From Nocardia paucivorans NBRC 100373 (GTDB taxonomy: Bacteria > Actinomycetota > Actinomycetes > Mycobacteriales > Mycobacteriaceae): 64,000 nt of DNA. Under the pieces are notes generated by a model. The model made no database searches. It saw nothing but the letters and a program-made list of their open reading frames with translations, and was not told where the DNA came from. The stretch is taken from contig NZ_BAGE01000024.1 of assembly GCF_000308675.1 (NCBI RefSeq), positions 1-64,000 of the forward strand. The letters run 5' to 3'. A program made the position numbers and the translations under genes. Each line of letters starts with the position of its first letter. Positions within the stretch are counted from its first letter, which is position 1. Of this stretch, positions 18,853-27,024 are shown piece after piece.

Positions 18853-20079
18853 TCAGGCCTCGAGAACGACGGGTAGCCGCCGCAAACCGTGGAGCGCGCG
18901 GGATTGCAGGGGGACGCATTTTCCGGCGAGACGGGCGTCCGGATACCTTTCGAAGAATCGTTGGACAGCGATAACGGCTTCCGCGCGGGCCAGTGCAGCA
19001 CCGATACAGAAATGGATCCCGGCGCCGAAGGTGAGATGGCGATGCGGTTCCCTGCGGTGCGGATCGAATTCGTGCGGAAGGGAGAAGATTTCCGGGTCGC
19101 GGTTCGCCGCGGCGAGCAGCAGCACGATCGGTGTTCCGGCGGCGACGGGCCGATCGGCGAGCCGAGTATCGGTCTTGGCCACCCGAACGACGTATTGGAC
19201 GGGAGTGTCGTACCGCAGGGATTCCTCGATCACCGCTGTGTAGTCACCATCGGCCGGATGGAGGTGGGGGTACCGCAGCAGCATGTACAGGGCGTTGCCG
19301 AGCAGGTGGGTGGTGGTGCCGAAACCACCGACCAACAGCATGCTGCAGGTGGCGATGGCCTCGCGCAGGGTCAACCGCGCCGGACACTGCCCCGCCAACC
19401 CGGCGATGAGCCCGACGTCCTGCGGTTCGGCCTGCTCCAGACGCTCCCGAAAGTATGCCGTCATCTCGGTGACGAGCGCGCGGGACCGCTCCCGTTCCCG
19501 CGCCGTTCTGGCTCCGTCCAGCAATGAGGCCAGTACGTTTCCCCATGTAGCGAAACGCGGGGCCTCGGTATGGGGTAGACCGAGGATCTCCGAGATCATC
19601 GCCATCGGAACGGCTTCGGCATAGTTCGTGATCAGATCGGTGACGCTGCCGTGTGGCAGCTCGTTCAGGCAGTGTTCGACGGCTTTTTCGATCCGGGGAG
19701 TGAGATCGCCGAGTGCGCGCCGATGGAATGTCGGCGCGACCAGCGACCTCAGCTCGGTGTGCCGGGGTGGTTCCAATTTGAGGAAGGAGTCGTCGACCGG
19801 ATGCACGAGTGTCACATCTCCGGTTTCGTTGCGCCTGCGGGCCGAGGCGCCGATCGGCGCCGGGCCGAAGTCACCGCTGGTGAGGACCTGCTGACACAGC
19901 CGATGCGAGGCGGTGAACAGCAGGCCTCGGCGGCTGATGGCCAGGGCGCCCCGAGCACGGATCTTCTCGTACTGGCGATGCCGGTCCACCCCCGGGCGGG
20001 CCCAGAGGATCCGGGCGCCCGGGTCACCGCGTAGGACATCGGAGAACAGCCGTGCTTTTTCCAGAGACATCGTTGCCAT
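18853..20079 (-). CDS. Cytochrome P450 with an altered I-helix motif, paired with a radical SAM protein
   Basis: A 408-residue P450. The heme loop reads FGAGIHFCIGAALARAE (about residues 346-362) and ExxR is ESLR (about 285). The I-helix segment reads GGFGTTTH, so the usual Asp/Glu before Thr is Gly, as in the sister P450 at 15365-16636 where it is Val. The ATG at 20079 is preceded by AGGAG 12 nt upstream; an alternative ATG at 20070 would shorten it by three residues. Only 20 nt separate it from the radical SAM stop codon, so the two are one operon and likely act on the same molecule. Oxidative tailoring of the polyketide is inferred from position. Confidence 0.9.
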   Translation of the reverse strand: MATMSLEKARLFSDVLRGDPGARILWARPGVDRHRQYEKIRARGALAISRRGLLFTASHRLCQQVLTSGDFGPAPIGASARRRNETGDVTLVHPVDDSFLKLEPPRHTELRSLVAPTFHRRALGDLTPRIEKAVEHCLNELPHGSVTDLITNYAEAVPMAMISEILGLPHTEAPRFATWGNVLASLLDGARTARERERSRALVTEMTAYFRERLEQAEPQDVGLIAGLAGQCPARLTLREAIATCSMLLVGGFGTTTHLLGNALYMLLRYPHLHPADGDYTAVIEESLRYDTPVQYVVRVAKTDTRLADRPVAAGTPIVLLLAAANRDPEIFSLPHEFDPHRREPHRHLTFGAGIHFCIGAALARAEAVIAVQRFFERYPDARLAGKCVPLQSRALHGLRRLPVVLEA

Positions 20080-20099
20080 GACCGGTCGCTACTCCTGCG

Positions 20100-21227
20100 T
20101 TACGCGCCGACCACGGTTTCGGCGGAAACCTGCCGAGCCGTGTGGTAGCTGGACCAGTAGTACTGGCGGTAGAACTCCTCGGCCAGTGTCACCCAGGTGT
20201 TCAGCTGGTCGCGATCGCCCAGGAACCGGTGCATGTTGACGAGCAACCAGCTCCACACCGCCTGACTGTCGCGGCAGTTGTCGCAGTCACCGGTGGTGGC
20301 GCAGTACTGAACGCTGTGATCGGTGCGGTACGCGTTGAAGCGGCCGACGATCGGATGACCCTCGCGCAGGCGCTGGGCGTGGGCCGGGTGATCGTTGCTG
20401 ATACTGGGACAGGTTTCGGCACCGAAAGTGCCCCAGTGCGTCTTACCGGTGACCAGAGTGCGGTAATAGTACGGATCCCCGACGACCGTGTCGGGGTAGG
20501 TCTCCCGCATCCGGGTCATCTCCTGAATCACATACTCTTCGTTACGCACTCGCGCGGTGGGGTCGGTGCCGTAATCGCTGTAGTAACCGAAGTTGATCTG
20601 GTTTCCGTTCTCCGCGATGGCCTCGACAGTGCGTTCGAGGTAGGGCATCCCGGCCTCGCTCAGGGTATAAACCCAGGTGACCCGCGGATCGTTGGTGTAG
20701 GTGCGCAACGCCCGGTCGAACAACCCGGTGATTCGCCGACCATTGGCCCCGTGACCACGTAACTCGTCGTCGACCGGTCCGCCACCCCATAGGGAGAGCG
20801 CAATGGCGATATTCTCCAGCCCCTCGTAGGGAATGGGCCGCGTCCCGTTCGTTACCACTGTGACATGGCGAATCGTCTCCGCGAACACCCGGACCCGATC
20901 CAGGACGAGAGCCGGTTCACCGCCGATCAGCAGGGTGCTGGTGATCTTCTTGTTGTCCCGCAGATCTTCGGCGAACGCACGGATCGTGTCGAGATCGCGG
21001 ATTTCGGTGCTTTGCTTGTCCATATCGTGTTCGAAGAACCAGCAGCCCTTGCACCGCAGGTTGCAGGCGTCGGTAACCCAGACTTCCACCGTCCGTATCC
21101 CGCGAGCCGTTTCGTTGATGCGCAACAAACGTTCGGCCAATGCCGGATCATCTTGCACGAGTTCGAATGCTCGGGTTAGAATGCGTTCCTTACTTGGCCT
21201 GACGTCCAGGAAAATAGGCTGGGCCAC
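20100..21227 (-). CDS. Radical SAM protein with a C-terminal cysteine cluster
   Basis: A 375-residue radical S-adenosylmethionine enzyme. The cluster motif CNLRCKGC (C-x3-C-x2-C, about residues 54-61) is canonical, followed by a GGEPAL segment (about 102-107) that binds SAM. The C-terminal third holds more Cys (CPSIS near 282, then CATTGDCDNC near 324-333), suggesting an auxiliary iron-sulfur cluster of SPASM type. The GTG at 21227 has an ideal GAGGAGG site 5-6 nt upstream. It is co-transcribed with the P450 20 nt downstream. I do not recognise a characterised subfamily. With a PKS nearby, a radical methylation, rearrangement or C-C bond reaction is possible, as is peptide modification if a precursor exists. 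Cofactor use is certain; the substrate is unknown. Confidence 0.85.
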   Translation of the reverse strand: MAQPIFLDVRPSKERILTRAFELVQDDPALAERLLRINETARGIRTVEVWVTDACNLRCKGCWFFEHDMDKQSTEIRDLDTIRAFAEDLRDNKKITSTLLIGGEPALVLDRVRVFAETIRHVTVVTNGTRPIPYEGLENIAIALSLWGGGPVDDELRGHGANGRRITGLFDRALRTYTNDPRVTWVYTLSEAGMPYLERTVEAIAENGNQINFGYYSDYGTDPTARVRNEEYVIQEMTRMRETYPDTVVGDPYYYRTLVTGKTHWGTFGAETCPSISNDHPAHAQRLREGHPIVGRFNAYRTDHSVQYCATTGDCDNCRDSQAVWSWLLVNMHRFLGDRDQLNTWVTLAEEFYRQYYWSSYHTARQVSAETVVGA

Positions 21228-21623
21228 GGCATCCTCCTCAGTGCGATACGGCAGGATTGCTCGCCGTCGGATGTGTTATCGGCGAGTCGACTATGTCCGC
21301 TGTCGACAGCGTTGCCGCACTAGCGGACTCGGCAGATGGTCGGTGAGTTTGCGGATACGGAGTGGTCGTACGATATTGAACTCGTTAGCGCCACAAAGAA
21401 TTATAGGATGCGCTGCCGCGCAACGCATCCCGTTCTCAGCCTTCACGCCGCTTCTTCCGGGCTTATCGATGGTTATCGATATATGTTCCTGCACAAAAAC
21501 ATTCGCTCCGGAATTGCTACACCGTCAGGAAGTACCGTTCGTACGGTGGGACCGCAGCGATCGACGCACTCACGACAGCATGAGATCCCCCTGGCAGCCA
21601 CCGGTGGCCGCATCACAGCGATG
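21228..21623. other. Leader/promoter stretch upstream of the radical SAM gene
   Basis: This 396-nt gap is relatively A+T-rich in its middle. A 67-codon frame (21291-21494, minus strand, GTG start, GGAG 11 nt upstream) runs towards the radical SAM gene. Its third-position G+C is only moderate and it overlaps the TATAAT box, so I treat it as leader rather than gene. Confidence 0.4.
21400..21405 (-). promoter_or_regulatory. Candidate -10 box for the radical SAM/P450 operon
   Basis: On the minus strand this is a perfect TATAAT, with a weak ATGCGT -35 candidate 17 bp further upstream (21423-21428). It would place transcription start about 165 nt before the GTG of the radical SAM gene, leaving a long leader. 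Two direct copies of TTATCGAT (21463-21470 and 21473-21480) lie upstream and could be an activator site. Confidence 0.4.
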
Positions 21624-22886
21624 TCACCGGCCGAGAGGCGGAGCCGGAGGGAAGGTCACCGGCATAGCAACGAGGGCGCGATGGAAAGGCCCCGGCCGCC
21701 AACGTAATTGCTCGACCTCGCAGGCGAGTCGCATCTCGGGGAGTGCGTCGAGCAACTGATCGATCGCGTTCTGCGCAACCGTGTAGGCAATCGACCGGGC
21801 GGGGCAGGCATGCGGACCGGAACCCCACGCCAGATGCGCGTTGTTATCGGTGTACTCGCCCGAGTGGATCGCCGGATCGTTGTTGCAGGCCGACATGCTG
21901 ATGAGTACCGGCTGATCGGCGGGAAGCCACACTCCGTCGATCATGATCGGCTGCCTCGGGTAGCTGAGGCAGTAATTGGCCATCGGCGGATCGGTGTACA
22001 GCAGCTCGTTGAGCGCATCCCGGGTCGTGGGAACCGCGCCGGGCGACGACGCACTGGTGAACCGGGGATCGGTGATCATGAACAGCAGGGTGTTGACCGT
22101 CAGATTGGTCAGCGGCTCTATCCCCGCCCCATAGAGCACGGCCAACTGATGCACCATCTCCGAGTCCTGCAACCGTGCCGGATGAGCCAGAAGACGCGAG
22201 GTGACATCACGGCCGGGTTCGACGCGCTTGAGCGCGACCAGCTCCAGGAGTGCCTCGTTGATCCGATCGTTCGCCTCGGTCGCGGCGTCACCACCTTCGA
22301 ACATTGCGGCCATACCGGTTGCGATGCTCTCCCCGAGCTCCGGCGGGCACCCCAACATGGCGTTGAGCACATGGAAGGTCAGCGGAAAGGCATACTGGCC
22401 GATGAGTTCGGCTTCGCCGTCCATGCAGAAGGCATCGATCAACGGCGCGGCGACCTCTTCGACGTTCTGATGCATGGAGAACAGGTCGACCCCGTCGAGA
22501 GCGGCCGTGATCGCCTGCCGGTACCGGGCATGTTCCCGCCCGGTACTGCGCATCACATTGGGACGCCAGGCCATCATGGGCATGAGCGGGTGATCGGCCG
22601 GAACGGTCTTCTCCCACGCGCGCGCATCGGCCGGAAAGTGTTCGGGGTCATTGAAAATCCGAATGGCGGTGTGGTAGCCGATCACCAGGGTGGCCGGAAT
22701 ACCCGGAGCCAGATCCACCGGCACGAGTGTTCTGTGCCGACGACGCATCTCGGCGAAGACACGATGCGGATCGGCAGCATACTCCTCGGTGTAGAGAGCA
22801 ACGCGAGTCGGGGCATCGGTCTGACCGGGCGCGGAATACGGACAACCGGCGGCGGGTGTTTCGGGCGACGGTATGGACTTGGTCAA
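21624..22886 (-). CDS. CYP157-like cytochrome P450 lacking the ExxR arginine
   Basis: A P450 of about 420 residues of the type seen beside actinobacterial conservons. The heme loop reads WGSGPHACPARSIAY. The I-helix is AGIEPLTNL, with Pro where Thr is usual. The K-helix, normally ExxR, reads ELLYTDPP, so Arg is replaced by Tyr; CYP157 enzymes are the known precedent for loss of this motif. No ATG fits. I chose the TTG at 22886 because GGAG lies 9 nt upstream and the resulting N-terminus (MTKSIPSPETPAAGCPYS) fits the family; an in-frame GTG at 23033 would add 49 unsupported residues. It is a clear paralog of the P450 at 56782-58026. Whether it belongs to the polyketide pathway is unknown. Confidence 0.85.
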   Translation of the reverse strand: MTKSIPSPETPAAGCPYSAPGQTDAPTRVALYTEEYAADPHRVFAEMRRRHRTLVPVDLAPGIPATLVIGYHTAIRIFNDPEHFPADARAWEKTVPADHPLMPMMAWRPNVMRSTGREHARYRQAITAALDGVDLFSMHQNVEEVAAPLIDAFCMDGEAELIGQYAFPLTFHVLNAMLGCPPELGESIATGMAAMFEGGDAATEANDRINEALLELVALKRVEPGRDVTSRLLAHPARLQDSEMVHQLAVLYGAGIEPLTNLTVNTLLFMITDPRFTSASSPGAVPTTRDALNELLYTDPPMANYCLSYPRQPIMIDGVWLPADQPVLISMSACNNDPAIHSGEYTDNNAHLAWGSGPHACPARSIAYTVAQNAIDQLLDALPEMRLACEVEQLRWRPGPFHRALVAMPVTFPPAPPLGR

Positions 22887-23069
22887 TGCCGAGAACTCCA
22901 ATGAACAGCAACAGCGTCGGATCCAGGAAAATGTCTCAGTTAGGACATCTTCTGTGTCGGAACAGTATTGTCGTGACGAGTCGACCGCAAGGTGGGGGCG
23001 CACACTCGTGTGCGATGGATCACCAAGGCACACAAGGTCACCGGAACGTCGGATGGGATGAACTGTCCG

Positions 23070-23604
23070 TACGCCGTATTACCGACCATCCATCACTCTT
23101 CCGAATCATCGACGACGACAATATCGGCCACGTCACCGGTGTGCTGGTGCTTACGGGGGACGTATCGATATCGACTGTTACGCCATACGCGACCGTTTCT
23201 GGGGCCCCACGCCGAACACGGCTACCGGCGCGTGGACCACACCGGGCCGACCGATCTCGACCTGAGCCTTCCGACCTATTCCGCGCCGACCGACGACAGC
23301 GACGATATCCGCTCGGGCTACCTCCGTAAACGGAAACCTCCTGTCCGCGGTCGCGGGTGGTCATCGTTCACCCATCCACGATCCCGATCACGGCCGAATC
23401 CGGGAACTCGACCTGACGGTTGTCGACGAATACGGCACCCGACTCGACCTCACCGGACGAGTACGAAACAGATTCATCCTTCCCTTCGCCACCAGCGTCC
23501 GCCACAACGGTGTGGTCGAGTTCGATACCGCCGGCCGCACGGTCTACGGAGAAGATCAAGACATCCGGCCCATCAAGAAGTTCCAGCGTGCTCGCCGCCG
23601 CTGA
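23070..23604 (+). pseudogene. Decayed 3' part of a DUF7064-like hypothetical gene
   Basis: Pieces of one protein can be read in different plus-strand frames. First comes DIDCYAIRDRFWGP (around 23166-23207), then HAEHGYRRVDHTGPTDLDLSL (23208-23270) with GYL near 23320, and finally VNGNLLSAVAGG up to YGEDQDIRPIKKFQ and a TGA at 23602-23604. The RDRxWGP block and the terminal GEDQD block are in the order seen in a large family of actinobacterial hypothetical proteins, which I believe is DUF7064. Two or more frameshifts are needed to join them and no start is visible. Either it is a real remnant or the sequence has several errors. The family name is from memory. Confidence 0.5.
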
Positions 23605-23690
23605 GCACGCCACAGGCAGCCCCGAGCGGTCGCACCCGCCGGATCACCCGGCACCGTGCGATGAGTTTCGTGCGCGTAGAGCGCCTGGTC

Positions 23691-24331
23691 ATGAGGAAAC
23701 TGGTCTACGGGTTCGGGGTGTCCCTGGACGGCTATGTCAACGACCGCGACGGCGGTATCGACTGGACCACAACCCCGACGAGGAACTGCACCGGTTCCAC
23801 AACGACCGTTACCGTGCCATCGAGATCGCACTGCACGGCCGCCGACTGTACGAGCTGATGGACGAGTACTGGCCTTACATACCCGAGGACGCATCACCCA
23901 TCGAACGCGAGTTCGGGGAGCTCTGGACGACCGAACCCAAGGTCGTCTTCTCCCGCACCCTCACCGAGGTCGAGTGGAACAGCAGGCTGGTCGGTGCGAA
24001 CGCGGTCGAAGAGATCCGCCGACTCGAGGCCGAAGGTGACGGTGTCATGGAGGTCGGGGGCGCGGCTTCGGCAGCCTCGCTGATACCCCACGGGCTCATC
24101 GACGAATACCAGTTGTTCGTCTCGCCCGTGCTGCTCGGAGGCGGTACACCACTGTTCCCCGCACTGGACAACCGAATCCGGCTCCGGCCGGTGGAAACGA
24201 GGCACTTCGACACGGCGGTGACGCTGCGCTATCTCGCCGACCGAGGTCCGTCCGACCACGGCACCGTCCGGCAGGCAGGATCGCACCGGTCCGCACGCGC
24301 GTGCCGTTCTCCGGTCGGTCACATGGCGTAG
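23691..24331 (+). pseudogene. Frameshifted RibD-C/dihydrofolate-reductase-like gene
   Basis: The start MRKLVYGFGVSLDGYVND (ATG at 23691) is typical of small DHFR-fold proteins, but this frame dies at 23858. The rest of the protein (HRFHNDRYRAIEIALHGRRL, then VGGAASAASLIPHGLIDEY and SPVLLGGGTPLFPALDNRIR) continues in another frame to the stop at 24331. The break lies near 23768-23775: removing two bases (AA) there restores a continuous WTTPDEELH junction. Total length after repair is about 210 residues, close to the family norm. It is either a recent pseudogene or an assembly error. It lies directly after another decayed gene. Confidence 0.72.
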
Positions 24332-24439
24332 GGGGCGCGGCTTCGAACCACGTGTGGCGTACCCACACACCGGCGAATTCGACGCCTAGGGTCTGATTCG
24401 GTCCGCCCACCAGGGGCAGCTGAGCGGAGGGTTCGAGGA

Positions 24440-25048
24440 ATGACGTTCGAGAGGATCACTGCCGCCGTTTTCCTGGCCGTCTCGGCCCTGGGTATCGCCG
24501 CGGCAACCGCCCATGCGGAGCCGGCCGTGGCCGAGCAACCGACCGCCGTACCCACGGGGCGCACGGTCTCCGGCGTGGATCGAGGAATCGGCTATCGCAT
24601 CACCGTTTCACCGGCCGACCGGGTGGTTGTCGCCACCGTCGAGAACGGCCGATTCGTGGCGCACAACGGCGAGGCGCTGCTCGAGTCCGACACCGGAACG
24701 GCCGTGACCGAAGCGCCCCGGTGGTTCGCCATCGGCGGGCGGTCGATCGCGCTCGGGCAGCACATAGGCGCGGACGGCCGCACCCTGACACTGACGCCGA
24801 CGGCAGGGGATGGGACACAGCCGAAGGACATCGGCTCCTACGAACGGCTCAGGGAACAGATCGACAAGAACATGCCCGGTGTCGTCGCCGGTGCCATTGT
24901 GGGCGGCCTCCTCGGAGCCTGTCTCTTCCTGATCTGGGGGGTCAGTATTCCGGCGGGTGCGCTGATCGGCGGAACCATCGGCGGATACCTCATGGGCGGC
25001 CCGGAGTTCCTCGACGCCGTACAGGCGTTCGTCACCGGCCAACCGTGA
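24440..25048 (+). CDS. Nocardia-type secreted protein with a glycine-zipper membrane tail (DUF8020-like)
   Basis: A 202-residue exported protein. A signal peptide (about residues 1-26, cut after AHA) leads into a beta-rich region of about 90 residues. After a linker (about 125-145), a hydrophobic glycine-rich tail follows (GAIVGGLLGACLFLIWGVSI and AGALIGGTIGGYLMGG). The ATG at 24440 has GGAGG about 10 nt upstream. This layout matches the small secreted proteins found in many copies in Nocardia genomes, which I recall as DUF8020. Its role is unknown; the tail suggests insertion or oligomerisation at the membrane. It is one of the best genus hints in the window. Confidence 0.78.
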   Translation: MTFERITAAVFLAVSALGIAAATAHAEPAVAEQPTAVPTGRTVSGVDRGIGYRITVSPADRVVVATVENGRFVAHNGEALLESDTGTAVTEAPRWFAIGGRSIALGQHIGADGRTLTLTPTAGDGTQPKDIGSYERLREQIDKNMPGVVAGAIVGGLLGACLFLIWGVSIPAGALIGGTIGGYLMGGPEFLDAVQAFVTGQP

Positions 25049-25818
25049 GCACGGGCAGGTGAGATCGCGGGCAAAGCTACGGTGGTTCGCCGCCACATGA
25101 AGTGGCACAGCCATTTCCTCCGAAAGGTGACCTCCGCACACTGGTTGTCGCGATCCCCGGTATAGCCGCAGATTGTGACGACACCACCGAATCCGATAGC
25201 GCCCGCGCAGATCATCAGTACCGCTCCGAGCAGCGCCGCAGGCTCCATTCGTGGTATTGCCTCGGCGAATCGGCCGTGAACCGCACCGGCCGGTCGCCGG
25301 GTGCGCAACCATCCGGCGACCGCTGCGATCCCACAATCATCGGCGGCGGGGCTCGGTTCGTTTGCGGCCTGTCGCAACAATTCACACGCTCGCACGGTTC
25401 CGTCGATCCGGACCATGAGCGAGGCACTCGCGATACGGTCACCCGGCCACCTGGTGTTCGCGGCGAGTAACGCCCGAGCGCAGTCACCGTCCCGTCGAGC
25501 GGCGGCGACCTTGTGGTCGACCGGGGTGGCGTCGATACGAAACAGCGCTACCGCCGGCACTATCGGAACGGTGACGGCGGCGACGATCGGTCGTTGCTTC
25601 AGTGGTGCGCCCGTCTGCTCGGAAACGAGCCGCCCGGACGCCGGCCACATACCGTGCGCGGTTACTCCGAGCCACCACAACGACTTCCACCCATATCGAT
25701 CGGGCCCAGACCACGAGGACCACGACGAAAGCAGGCCGATCGCCGTGGTGGCCATGGTCAACCGTGGCCACCACGGCATCGGGGAGCCGATTCCGAGGAG
25801 CGAGGCATTGCCGAGCAC
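24838..25818 (-). CDS. Possible hypothetical membrane protein (start and end uncertain)
   Basis: The minus frame encodes three hydrophobic stretches (about TMATTAIGLLSSW, IVAAVTVPIVPAVALF and LLGAVLMICAGAIGFGGVV) and a soluble segment (ARRDGDCARALLAANTRWPG). Sampled third-position G+C is about 76 percent, moderately coding-like. The last 70 or so codons run antisense to the secreted-protein gene and are probably not genuine, so the original stop may have been lost. The start is a guess: a GTG at 25818 or an ATG at 25779. No family is recognised. It fills the 870-nt gap between the secreted protein and the AraC gene. Confidence 0.3.
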   Translation of the reverse strand: MLGNASLLGIGSPMPWWPRLTMATTAIGLLSSWSSWSGPDRYGWKSLWWLGVTAHGMWPASGRLVSEQTGAPLKQRPIVAAVTVPIVPAVALFRIDATPVDHKVAAARRDGDCARALLAANTRWPGDRIASASLMVRIDGTVRACELLRQAANEPSPAADDCGIAAVAGWLRTRRPAGAVHGRFAEAIPRMEPAALLGAVLMICAGAIGFGGVVTICGYTGDRDNQCAEVTFRRKWLCHFMWRRTTVALPAISPARAHGWPVTNACTASRNSGPPMRYPPMVPPISAPAGILTPQIRKRQAPRRPPTMAPATTPGMFLSICSLSRS

Positions 25819-25921
25819 GACCGCAACCGGATCCGGTGACGTCCCACTCTCCGCGCCGGCGCCATGACATGGTTCGACGCCATGGGACGATGTCACCGCT
25901 CCCGCACCGGCCGGAGAAACC

Positions 25922-26923
25922 CTATTCGTGCCGGATGCGCCGCAGGGTGTCCGAGGGGCTCTCGCCGAACCGTACCCGATAGGCGAGGGCGAAACGTCCG
26001 AGGTGGGTGAAACCGCAGCCGTAGGCCACCGTGGTGACGGTCGGCGCGAGGTCGGCGGTGGTATCACACAGCAGCCTGCGGGCCTGTTCGAGTCGTACGG
26101 TGCGCAACATCTCGGTGGGAGTGCTGTCGAACCGCTCCCGGAATACGAGTTGCAGCTGCCGCACGCCGACGCCCACGGCGCGGGCCACATCGGTGACGGT
26201 GACCGGTTCGGCGTAATGCTCCTCGATCCATCGACGAGCGCGGTCGGCGAGACCGGCGCAGGGACGGATGTCGCCGGCGCGCAGATCGTCGGTGTTGGTA
26301 TGCGGTAGTCCCAGGAGTACGGCGGACAGCAGGGTGTCCTCGAGTTGCCGGGTCACCAGGGTGTGCAATGGGTGCCCACCGGCGCCGGCGAGGGTCCGGT
26401 AGACCAGCCGCCAACCGGAATCGACCAGTTCGACGGGCCCCACGGCGGTCCCGTCGCCGGGAGGAAAGAATCGCAGCGGTCGCGCCGGAGGACGGCCGGT
26501 GAGGGTGGTCAAATGCTCTTCGAGCCGCTGGGTGTTGGCGGCGAAGATCAGTGCTCCGCGGGTCGGATGCGGGTCCATCAAGGTGTGTCCCCGATGGGAC
26601 AGAACGAAGGCGCGACGCAGGGTGCCGGACCGGTTGAGACTCGTCTCGGATACCTGCATCGGGCCCAGCGGCACGGTCAGGGCGAACCGGTTGTGGGTGG
26701 GAAACGCGTCGACGGCGACCCGGGCGCCGTATCGCACGTACGCGACATCGAGGGCACCCACTCGGGCAGTGGCGACCAGCCCGTCCGGAGCCCCGGCGCG
26801 GACCTGCACATCGTGGACGACGGTGACCTGCTGCACGGCGTCACGCAACTCGGCCATACGGCAGCTACTCATCACGGTGGTAGCGGGGAAGGTAACCGCG
26901 TCCCGAGCGATATGTCGTACCAT
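25922..26923 (-). CDS. AraC-family transcriptional regulator
   Basis: A 333-residue regulator with an AraC-binding-like N-terminal domain (about 1-200) and the AraC double helix-turn-helix at the C-terminus (about 225-330; VTDVARAVGVGVRQLQLVFR, then VAYGCGFTHLGRFALAYRVRFG). The ATG at 26923 is chosen because GGAG sits 7 nt upstream; the longer frame is unsupported. It follows the LLM monooxygenase on the same strand with a 97-nt gap. An 11-nt-period direct repeat at the end of the LLM gene (27007-27024) is the right kind of site for AraC-type control. It probably governs the indole-type catabolic operon. The effector is unknown. Confidence 0.85.
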   Translation of the reverse strand: MVRHIARDAVTFPATTVMSSCRMAELRDAVQQVTVVHDVQVRAGAPDGLVATARVGALDVAYVRYGARVAVDAFPTHNRFALTVPLGPMQVSETSLNRSGTLRRAFVLSHRGHTLMDPHPTRGALIFAANTQRLEEHLTTLTGRPPARPLRFFPPGDGTAVGPVELVDSGWRLVYRTLAGAGGHPLHTLVTRQLEDTLLSAVLLGLPHTNTDDLRAGDIRPCAGLADRARRWIEEHYAEPVTVTDVARAVGVGVRQLQLVFRERFDSTPTEMLRTVRLEQARRLLCDTTADLAPTVTTVAYGCGFTHLGRFALAYRVRFGESPSDTLRRIRHE

Positions 26924-27006
26924 CTGCGAACTCCTGTCGTGCTCCGGAGACGACCCTACCCACGAACCGGCCGCGGTGAGTATCCCATCGCGACCGGTTG
27001 ACGTAT

Positions 27007-27024
27007 TGGTTACACCCTGGTTAC
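27007..27024. promoter_or_regulatory. Direct repeat, possible AraC-type site
   Basis: TGGTTAC occurs at 27007-27013 and 27018-27024, one helical turn apart, overlapping the stop codon of the LLM gene and lying about 90 nt upstream of the AraC start. AraC proteins bind such in-phase direct repeats. Only the spacing supports it. Confidence 0.3.

Noticed and set aside
21291..21494. A 67-residue candidate precursor peptide for the radical SAM enzyme
   Set aside because: Moderate third-position G+C, overlap with the TATAAT box and no repeat or core motif. Kept only as an observation.
21708..22904. A 398-codon plus-strand open frame
   Set aside because: Antisense to the CYP157-like P450 with its clear heme loop.
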